From JAZMZS01 sp045586105 (lineage in GTDB: Bacteria; Bacillota; Clostridia; Oscillospirales; CAG-272): a DNA stretch of 10,021 bases. The stretch lies in assembly GCA_045586105.1 (NCBI GenBank), contig JAZMZS010000267.1, forward strand, positions 1 through 10,021, written 5' to 3'. The notes under the pieces are model-generated. The model did no database searches, had not been told where the DNA came from, and saw nothing but the letters and a program-made list of their open reading frames with translations. Of the stretch, positions 1 to 4,484 are shown piece by piece (the first letter of the stretch is position 1; each line of letters opens with the position of its first letter). The translations under genes were made by a program, and so were the position numbers.

Positions 1-1
1 T

Positions 2-439
2 CCCGTAACGGTCGGCTATGCAACATCAAACAGAAGCGCGGTCATCAGAATTCCGGCATATGCAAAGAGCCCGAATCTCCGCCGCTTTGAAATCCGCAAC
101 CCGGATGCTACCTGCAACCCGTATTTCTGCTATGCGGCAATACTTATGGCAGGTCTTGACGGAATCAAGAACAAGATCGATCCTCACGAGAACGGCTGGG
201 GTCCCTACGATGTAAACCTCTACCATCTGCCCGAGGAGGAAAAAGCAAAGCTCAAGGGTCTTCCCACCTCTCTCGATCAGGCACTCGATGCTCTCGAGGC
301 TGATCACGATTACCTCACCGCTGACGGTGTATTCCCGATAGAGCTGATCAACAACTTTATCAAGTCCAAGCGCGAGGAATGCAAGCAGATGGCGGCTATT
401 CCACATCCCGCCGAGTACGATAAGTACTTTAATCTTTGA
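2..439 (+). CDS. glnA: Glutamine synthetase type I, C-terminal part (5' truncated by window edge)
   Basis: The visible 145 residues are the C-terminal part of a class I glutamine synthetase, the cytosolic dodecameric enzyme that makes glutamine from glutamate, ammonia and ATP. The reading frame is open from base 2. It contains NRSAVIRIP near the fragment start and RRFEIRNPD at fragment residues 27-35; these correspond to the E. coli NRSASIRIP and RRIEVRFPD segments that carry arginine and glutamate residues of the ATP/glutamate site. NPYFCYAAILMAGLDGIKNKI follows, then the NLYHLPEEE segment. The tyrosine of NLY (codon 221-223) aligns with the residue adenylylated in E. coli (Tyr397), but the tyrosine is common in the family and no adenylyltransferase is visible here, so modification is uncertain. 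The C-terminus (PHPAEYDKYFNL) matches the usual GSI ending, so the 3' end is intact. It stops at TGA 437-439 and runs straight into a terminator. Codon choice looks like that of a highly expressed gene. Confidence 0.95.
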   Translation, partial: PVTVGYATSNRSAVIRIPAYAKSPNLRRFEIRNPDATCNPYFCYAAILMAGLDGIKNKIDPHENGWGPYDVNLYHLPEEEKAKLKGLPTSLDQALDALEADHDYLTADGVFPIELINNFIKSKREECKQMAAIPHPAEYDKYFNL

Positions 440-442
440 TCT

Positions 443-486
443 ATACAGAAAAAGAGACGGATCGATCGCCGTCTCTTTTTCTGTAT
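443..486. terminator. Bidirectional intrinsic terminator between glnA and the convergent MATE gene
   Basis: Bases 443-460 and 469-486 form a perfect 18-bp inverted repeat around the 8-base loop ATCGATCG. The GC-rich core GAGACGG/CCGTCTC is flanked by A5 on one side and T5 on the other, so on either strand the core hairpin is followed by a T tract. It lies 3 nt after the glnA stop and overlaps the last base of the MATE stop codon (486-488), so it can end both convergent transcripts. Confidence 0.92.
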
Positions 487-1820
487 CAATAGCCGTATTT
501 CTTTCGTTTCACTCTGATAAATAATGCGCAGAGAGATGCTGCCATTATCTCTGCAACAACGATGGAATACCATATTCCATCTATCTCAAATATCAGAGGC
601 AGGAGCATGACAGCCGCTATCTGAAAAACGAGTGTCCTCAAAAAGGATATCACGGCAGAGGTTACTCCGTCACCGAGAGCGGTAAAGAAGCCCGAGCCGA
701 ATATCGCGTATCCCATAAACAAAAACGACATAGCGAATATTCTAAATCCATCTACAGTAAGTTCGGTAAGTTCGGGGTCGTATCCTACGAATATCAGCGA
801 GAGCGGGCGTGCCGTAAGCTCTCCGAGCGCGACCATAGCTACGCCGAACGCCCCTATAATTACGAGACTTTTTTTCAGCAATCCCGAAAGCTCGGATCTG
901 TTTTTTGCTCCGTAATTATAGCCCGTAACAGGAGCCGTGCCGATAGAATACCCGATAAACGCCGCCGCAAATATCATGCTGACGTACATCATAACGCCGT
1001 ACGCGGCAATTCCGTCCTCTCCTGCATATTCGATAAGCTGAATATTATAGAGCATTCCGACCACGCTCATGGAGACATTGCTCATAAATTCGCTCGAGCC
1101 GTTGACTGCCGCATTCAAGACGGCTCTTCCGTCAAACGGTGCCCGCGTAAAGCGTAGAAGACTATCGTTCTTTTTAAAGAAATAGATCAGCGGTACGGCT
1201 CCGCCGATAAACTGTGAGGCTGCTGTTGCAAGCGCAGCTCCGATCAGCTTATAATGCTGAGGCAAAAGGATAACGAGCAGAGCATCGAGCAGCATGTTCG
1301 CAACTCCCGAAATTACTGTCACCCACAAGCCGAGAGCGGGCTTTTCCGCGGTTACAAAAAAGCTCTGAAACAAAAGCTGAAGCACAAAAAACGGCATTGC
1401 CGCCAGAAGTATCCTTCCGTACACCACACAGCACTCAAGAAGCTCGCCTTCTGCTCCGAGCATGAGGGATATAGGGCGTATGAATATTATACCGAACACA
1501 GCAAAAAGCACGCCGAGAGCAAAGGAAAACCAGACGAAGAGCGAAAAGCATCTGTCCGCGTACTCACGCCTTCCCTCTCCGAGCGCCTTTGCAACGATCG
1601 CCGTTCCTCCTGTGCCGAACATAAATCCGACGGTAGATAGGATCATCAGAAACGGCATAATAAGATTGACCGCCGCAAACGGAGTCTTTCCCGCAAAGTT
1701 GGAAACGAAAAATCCGTCCACAACACCGTATATCGATGTGAATATCATCATTGCGATAGACGGCAGTGTAAACCTGATGAGTCTTTTATACGTAAAATGA
1801 TCCGACAGCTGTATCTTCAT
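486..1820 (-). CDS. MATE-family multidrug/metabolite efflux protein
   Basis: A 444-residue integral membrane protein of the MATE (multi-antimicrobial extrusion) family, which exports cationic drugs or metabolites using a Na+ or H+ gradient. Length and hydropathy fit the usual 12 membrane helices in two six-helix halves. The first half begins near residue 14 with LIRFTLPSIAMMIFTSIYGVVD and contains the loop AKALGEGRREYADR (77-90). The second half begins near residue 232 and has the equivalent GYNYGAKNRSELSGLLKKS (300-318), with the G-(Y/A)-N-YGA pattern common in MATE proteins. The positively charged C-terminus (RVKRKKYGY) fits a cytoplasmic end. The start chosen is ATG 1818-1820, because a GGGAGGG ribosome site sits 7 nt upstream and a promoter at 1853-1881 would start RNA near 1846. 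The in-frame ATGs at 1868 and 1850 would lie at or upstream of that RNA start. It is a single-gene transcript. The transported substrate cannot be told from sequence. Confidence 0.93.
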   Translation of the reverse strand: MKIQLSDHFTYKRLIRFTLPSIAMMIFTSIYGVVDGFFVSNFAGKTPFAAVNLIMPFLMILSTVGFMFGTGGTAIVAKALGEGRREYADRCFSLFVWFSFALGVLFAVFGIIFIRPISLMLGAEGELLECCVVYGRILLAAMPFFVLQLLFQSFFVTAEKPALGLWVTVISGVANMLLDALLVILLPQHYKLIGAALATAASQFIGGAVPLIYFFKKNDSLLRFTRAPFDGRAVLNAAVNGSSEFMSNVSMSVVGMLYNIQLIEYAGEDGIAAYGVMMYVSMIFAAAFIGYSIGTAPVTGYNYGAKNRSELSGLLKKSLVIIGAFGVAMVALGELTARPLSLIFVGYDPELTELTVDGFRIFAMSFLFMGYAIFGSGFFTALGDGVTSAVISFLRTLVFQIAAVMLLPLIFEIDGIWYSIVVAEIMAASLCALFIRVKRKKYGY

Positions 1821-1827
1821 CTGCACG

Positions 1828-1834
1828 CCCTCCC
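1828..1834 (-). promoter_or_regulatory. Ribosome binding site of the MATE gene (decides the start)
   Basis: On the minus strand GGGAGGG lies 7 nt before ATG 1818-1820. The longer in-frame starts at 1868 and 1850 have no comparable site and overlap the promoter, so this site fixes the start. Confidence 0.85.
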
Positions 1835-1852
1835 TTCTCCGAAATCTCATAT

Positions 1853-1881
1853 ATGATACATCCCTCAACTTAAAAAGTCAA
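1853..1881 (-). promoter_or_regulatory. Sigma-A-type promoter of the MATE gene
   Basis: On the minus strand, TTGACT (1876-1881) is separated by exactly 17 bp from TATCAT (1853-1858): five of six matches in each box with the consensus spacing. RNA would start near 1846, giving a short leader of about 26 nt before the ATG at 1820. Confidence 0.75.
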
Positions 1882-1896
1882 TAGCCTACTATGAGA

Positions 1897-1927
1897 AAAA
1901 CACCGTCCCAAAATGAGACGGTGTTTT
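1897..1927 (-). terminator. Intrinsic terminator of the repeat-lipoprotein transcript (distal hairpin)
   Basis: AAAACACCGTC at 1897-1907 pairs with GACGGTGTTTT at 1917-1927. On the minus strand the stem extends to 14 bp, because the one plus-strand mismatch (C1908/A1916) becomes a G-U wobble in minus-strand RNA, and the hairpin is followed by a T tract (UUUUUCUC). The wobble shows that the structure is best on the minus strand, as expected for a terminator of the gene ending at 1968. It also insulates the MATE promoter just to its left. Confidence 0.85.
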
Positions 1928-1930
1928 ATT

Positions 1931-1952
1931 GCCGGGCAGGATCAAGCCCGGC
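1931..1952 (-). terminator. GC-rich hairpin right after the lipoprotein stop
   Basis: GCCGGGC (1931-1937) and GCCCGGC (1946-1952) form a perfect 7-bp GC-rich stem with an 8-base loop. It begins 15 nt after the lipoprotein stop codon and is followed on the minus strand only by AATAAAAC, so it lacks a proper T tract. It probably acts with the adjacent hairpin at 1897-1927, as a tandem terminator or as a 3'-end stabiliser of the lipoprotein mRNA. Confidence 0.6.
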
Positions 1953-1967
1953 TCTGTTTCGTTTTAC

Positions 1968-3458
1968 TTACTGAACAGCTGCGCTCTTAACGAACTGGAA
2001 TCCGATAAGCTTGGAATCATCCACATCGAAGGGAAGCTCAGCATTGATGCCCGACTCCGCTACGGGAGCGGAGATCTTCTTGAGCTCTGCGGGAATGTCT
2101 GTAATAGCCGTGGTCATATCGGAATCCTTATAAAGTCCGGTAGTGGTAAGCTCGATGGTGGTCATCATTGCCTTCTTGACCTCAAACGTACCTGTTGCTA
2201 CATAGCATACGGTTCCGTCTTCCTTTGATACCGCGATAGCAAAGGTATTACCGACAAGGTTGATAGAAGCAGCATACTTCTTGTCTCCGTCTTCGCCGGT
2301 AGCTGTAAAGAGTCCGCTGACCTCTTCTGCGTAGAAGGAAAGCTCGGGTGTCATGGGGACCTGCGAGCTGATAGGAAGCTTGACGCTGATGACATAGTTC
2401 TCAAGCTTGCCCTCTACAGGCTTTGCTCCCTCCTTGCCGGAGGTAAGAACGAGCTTGCCGTCGGCATAGGTGTAAGTGCCCTGCTCTTCATATACGACCT
2501 CTTTGTCATCAGATGCTGAATACTTATATCCGCCGAAGGCATCAAGATCGAGGGCAATGACGTAATCAAGGGTCATGCCGCCCATAGCCTTTACATATTT
2601 TCCGGAATATACGCCTGCAATGTCAGCGTACACGCCGAGCTTTGCCTCGATCTCCTGGGGGTCTTTTGCCATAGTGGAAAGCTTGAATGCCGCCTTGATG
2701 GTCTTGTCTGCGATGCTTCCCTCAACAGGCTTAGCCTCCTCTACCTTCTTGCCGTCGACCGTAGCAGCGGTGAAGGTGATCTTGCCGTCCTTGACGTCAA
2801 ATGCGCCCGTCTCGGTGAGAGTGAGCGTGTTTGTACCCATCACTACGGAAGAGGTGAAGGTATACTCATTTCCAATAACAAGATCGATCGAGAAGTTATA
2901 AACGATCGCACTGCCCATAGCGGTCTTCTCATAAGAACCGAGATATGTACCGAGGATATCCTCGTTTGCGATAAGCTTAGCTATGGGATAAAGGTTCTCG
3001 TCTGCGTTCGGCGAAACGCTTGCGGCACCGATCGGAACGTTGGTGGAGAACACCATGTTCTTGCCCTCGAACTTGAAGGTAGCGGTCTTGGGCGCCTCAT
3101 TTGTCGAATCGGAGTAAACGAGCATATACGTGCCGTCCTTGTCTCCGACGGTTCCCTCTCCCTTGAGGGTAGCGTAGTCTCTCTTGGTAGATATCTGGAA
3201 CTTACCGTCTGCGGTAACCTTGATGTACCACTTCATGGGCATACCGAGGTTGGATGCATCAAGCATATACTCGCCCGCGATATCGGCGTACTTGTCGGCA
3301 GGCGTGGTATCAGGGGTATTAGGGGTGGTATCTGCAGACATGTTGCTGTCTGCACTCGTGTTTGCGGTCGTGTCCTTGATCTCATTGCCGCACGCTGCCA
3401 TCGAAAACAGCATTACGAAAACGAGGATGAGGGACATCAGCTTTGTAATTTTTTTCAT
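1968..3458 (-). CDS. Lipoprotein of unknown function with about four degenerate beta-rich repeats
   Basis: A 496-residue secreted lipoprotein that I cannot assign to a named family. Residues 1-22 form a lipoprotein signal peptide (MKKITK, a hydrophobic stretch, then SMAAC) with the lipidated cysteine at 23. Residues 24-56 are a low-complexity Thr/Asp/Asn/Pro linker. The rest divides into about four similar units of roughly 90-110 residues. They open with YADIAGEY (57-64), NEDILGTY (165-172), YADIAGVY (277-284) and EEVSGLF (378-384), each followed by beta-strand-like alternation with GxFxV/DGK turns. AKPVEGSIADKTIKAAFKL (242-260) and AKPVEGKLENYVISVKLPI (345-363) show the kinship of units 2 and 3. 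Such units suggest small beta-barrel or lipocalin-like domains that could bind a ligand, but that is inference. The start ATG 3456-3458 has AGGAG 9 nt upstream. It has its own promoter and tandem terminators, and lies divergent to the 228-residue gene. Confidence 0.85.
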   Translation of the reverse strand: MKKITKLMSLILVFVMLFSMAACGNEIKDTTANTSADSNMSADTTPNTPDTTPADKYADIAGEYMLDASNLGMPMKWYIKVTADGKFQISTKRDYATLKGEGTVGDKDGTYMLVYSDSTNEAPKTATFKFEGKNMVFSTNVPIGAASVSPNADENLYPIAKLIANEDILGTYLGSYEKTAMGSAIVYNFSIDLVIGNEYTFTSSVVMGTNTLTLTETGAFDVKDGKITFTAATVDGKKVEEAKPVEGSIADKTIKAAFKLSTMAKDPQEIEAKLGVYADIAGVYSGKYVKAMGGMTLDYVIALDLDAFGGYKYSASDDKEVVYEEQGTYTYADGKLVLTSGKEGAKPVEGKLENYVISVKLPISSQVPMTPELSFYAEEVSGLFTATGEDGDKKYAASINLVGNTFAIAVSKEDGTVCYVATGTFEVKKAMMTTIELTTTGLYKDSDMTTAITDIPAELKKISAPVAESGINAELPFDVDDSKLIGFQFVKSAAVQ

Positions 3459-3467
3459 TTGGAAAGT

Positions 3468-3474
3468 CTCCTCA
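3468..3474 (-). promoter_or_regulatory. Ribosome binding site of the repeat lipoprotein
   Basis: Minus-strand TGAGGAG lies 9 nt before ATG 3456-3458 and supports this start, which also gives a well-formed signal peptide beginning MKKITK. Confidence 0.75.
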
Positions 3475-3514
3475 CTTTAGTATTGTAAAACAGTGATGTG
3501 TGTTTACGGGATAT

Positions 3515-3544
3515 ATATTACCCCAAAACATTCATACCTGTCAA
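3515..3544 (-). promoter_or_regulatory. Promoter of the repeat lipoprotein
   Basis: On the minus strand a perfect -35 box TTGACA (3539-3544) is separated by 18 bp from TAATAT (3515-3520, four of six matches). RNA would start near 3508 and carry a leader of about 50 nt. A second TTGACA lies 12 bp further upstream (3551-3556) but has no good -10 box at proper spacing. Confidence 0.6.
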
Positions 3545-3558
3545 CAATTTTGTCAACA
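3539..3558 (-). repeat. Two direct copies of TGTTGACA, 12 bp apart
   Basis: Minus-strand TGTTGACA occurs at 3551-3558 and again at 3539-3546, separated by AAAT. A related TTGTTGACT lies on the plus strand at 3664-3672, inside the divergent promoter. One copy in each direction doubles as a -35 box. The extra copy may be an activator or repressor site or simply a duplicated -35 box; I cannot tell which from sequence. Confidence 0.5.
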
Positions 3559-3666
3559 TTTAGTCCTTTATGTTCAATTATGGCAAAAACCCAAAAAATA
3601 TAATAGACAAAGTGTGTATGAACATTCTTTTACTTTCCCGAAGTAACACAAAAAAGTGCTGAATTG

Positions 3667-3695
3667 TTGACTTTTACTACAACTTATGATAACAT
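3667..3695 (+). promoter_or_regulatory. Promoter of the 228-residue gene, possibly also of the transporter operon
   Basis: TTGACT (3667-3672) is followed after 17 bp by TAACAT (3690-3695). The preceding TGA supplies an extended -10 (TGnTAACAT). RNA would start near 3702, about 33 nt before the chosen ATG. No other convincing plus-strand promoter is visible before the transporter genes. Confidence 0.65.
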
Positions 3696-3700
3696 TGTCG

Positions 3701-3719
3701 AGTAATTATTATCATTACT
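3701..3719 (+). promoter_or_regulatory. Inverted repeat at the predicted RNA 5' end
   Basis: AGTAAT (3701-3706) and ATTACT (3714-3719) form a 6-bp palindrome with a 7-base spacer, located exactly between the predicted RNA start and the GGAGG site at 3722. It could be an operator for a dimeric regulator or a weak 5' hairpin. It is short and AT-rich, so chance is not excluded. Confidence 0.3.
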
Positions 3720-3721
3720 AT

Positions 3722-3726
3722 GGAGG
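3722..3726 (+). promoter_or_regulatory. Ribosome binding site of the 228-residue gene (decides the start)
   Basis: GGAGG sits 8 nt before ATG 3735. The longer in-frame ATG at 3720 overlaps this site and cannot be served by it, which excludes that start. The next in-frame ATG, at 3738, is 11 nt away and less well placed. Confidence 0.85.
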
Positions 3727-3734
3727 TATATATC

Positions 3735-4421
3735 ATGATGAATATGGCAGACATGAATACTAACGGACCGAGAACCGCCGAAGCCTTCTTCAAGTGGGCT
3801 TTCGACACCAGAGGAAAGACAGTTATCGCTCTTAATAACGGCGAGGAGATCTCTCACGAAAAGATGTTCCTCAGCTTCTGCTCTCACGATCCCGCATTCG
3901 TTTCCTACGGTCCCGCAGGACTGAACGCTTCTATCAAGGGAATAGGCTTTCTTCCCAAGCCCGAGTATCTCGAGGAGACGCTTGAGGCGTATCTGAAGCA
4001 TATCGACACCTTTGACCCCGAGGACAAGACTTACTCCAAGAGAGGTCTTGAGCTTCTCGTCAAGTATATGTACGATCCCTCGGTAAGAGACAGGATCGAC
4101 TTTACCAAGATCGGCTCGCTCGAGATGGCAAAGGATCACAGCTACAAAAATTACAAGGCTAACCCCGAAGCTACCGTGCTCTTCTATCAGCCCCCGATGA
4201 TCTCGTATGAGCTCCGCGGAAAGATGGAGATAATCGACGAGTGTGACACGGGCAAGCGCGAGATCTATCAGCAGATGATCAACGCTCAGCATGACGTTTA
4301 CCATCATCCCAACAAGTCTATCTGGCTCGACCGTCCCGCATACCTCTTCCACATCGAGGAGGTATACGACAACTCCGCAACGAAGACAGGCTTCGGTACC
4401 AAGCTCGTATATCCGTACTAA
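3735..4421 (+). CDS. Protein of unknown function, 228 residues, possible C-terminal split-barrel (PNPOx-like) fold
   Basis: I do not recognise this protein with confidence. It has 228 residues, no signal peptide and no membrane helix, so it should be cytosolic. The C-terminal part, GSLEMAKDHSYKNYKANPEA (127-146), then TVLFYQPPMISYELRGKMEI (147-166), then RPAYLFHIEEVYD (200-212), follows a pattern seen in pyridoxamine-phosphate-oxidase-like split barrels: a basic 'k.yknlkaNP' turn, a strand, an 'eyelrGkaei' strand and a final '..fri..vyd' strand. Those proteins bind flavin or related cofactors. The N-terminal half (including FCSHDPAFVSYGP, 48-60) does not show the usual first strands, so the match is weak. 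Codon choice (AAG, CTC, TAC, ATC and GTT rich) suggests high expression. It has a strong promoter and ribosome site, is followed by a terminator/attenuator, and lies directly upstream of a peptide-type importer operon. A functional link to that importer is only suggested by position. Confidence 0.8.
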   Translation: MMNMADMNTNGPRTAEAFFKWAFDTRGKTVIALNNGEEISHEKMFLSFCSHDPAFVSYGPAGLNASIKGIGFLPKPEYLEETLEAYLKHIDTFDPEDKTYSKRGLELLVKYMYDPSVRDRIDFTKIGSLEMAKDHSYKNYKANPEATVLFYQPPMISYELRGKMEIIDECDTGKREIYQQMINAQHDVYHHPNKSIWLDRPAYLFHIEEVYDNSATKTGFGTKLVYPY

Positions 4422-4431
4422 TTCATAGCTT

Positions 4432-4469
4432 GCTCCCCCTGCTGCGTGCGGGGGGAGCTATACTTTTTT
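4432..4469 (+). terminator. Intrinsic terminator or attenuator between the 228-residue gene and the transporter operon
   Basis: GCTCCCCC (4432-4439) pairs with GGGGGAGC (4451-4458). The stem extends by a T-G wobble and two more pairs to 11 bp, with a TGCGT loop (4443-4447), and is followed by TATACTTTTTT. It starts 10 nt after the TAA at 4419-4421. The T tract ends only one base before the GGAGG site of the next gene, so the hairpin sits directly in the leader of the importer operon. Confidence 0.9.
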
Positions 4470-4470
4470 C

Positions 4471-4475
4471 GGAGG
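4471..4475 (+). promoter_or_regulatory. Ribosome binding site of the substrate-binding lipoprotein (decides the start)
   Basis: GGAGG lies 9 nt before ATG 4485. A longer in-frame GTG at 4446 falls inside the terminator hairpin, has no ribosome site and would spoil the signal peptide, so ATG 4485 is the start. Confidence 0.88.
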
Positions 4476-4484
4476 AAAACAAAC

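Larger units (their letters stand above)
3459..3734. other. Divergent AT-rich intergenic region, 276 bp
   Basis: No gene is visible here. The region holds a promoter on each strand pointing outward (3515-3544 minus, 3667-3695 plus), two direct TGTTGACA copies, and a short palindrome before the plus-strand ribosome site. Between about 3559 and 3660 it is AT-rich with no clear motif. I see no riboswitch-like or other structured-RNA pattern. Confidence 0.7.

Noticed and set aside
1254..1640. Plus-strand open frame inside the MATE gene
   Set aside because: It is antisense to a clear MATE protein, is rich in Arg, His, Lys and Ser as expected from a shadow frame, and has no promoter or ribosome site.
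3539..3558. Direct repeats considered as a CRISPR or phase-variation tract
   Set aside because: There are only two 8-base copies with a 4-base gap, no array and no slippage-prone homopolymer; they fit promoter elements.
3516..3626. Imperfect inverted match between AACATTCATAC (about 3527-3537) and GTATGAACATT (about 3616-3626)
   Set aside because: Only 9 of 11 bases match over a distance of about 80 bp in AT-rich sequence, so chance is the simplest explanation.
3684..4352. Long open frame of 222 codons on the minus strand opposite the 228-residue gene
   Set aside because: It lies wholly antisense to a gene with a good promoter, ribosome site and terminator. It has no ribosome site of its own and its composition looks like a mirror of the codon bias of the plus-strand gene.
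4436..4464. Possible promoter in front of the importer operon, with TATACT at 4459-4464
   Set aside because: The -10-like box is good, but it sits in the terminator's T tract, the -35 position (about 4436-4441) is CCCCTG inside the hairpin, and RNA would start in the ribosome site.
4446..4484. Upstream GTG start for the binding protein
   Set aside because: It lies in the terminator hairpin, has no ribosome site, and would place 13 extra residues before a normal lipoprotein signal peptide.
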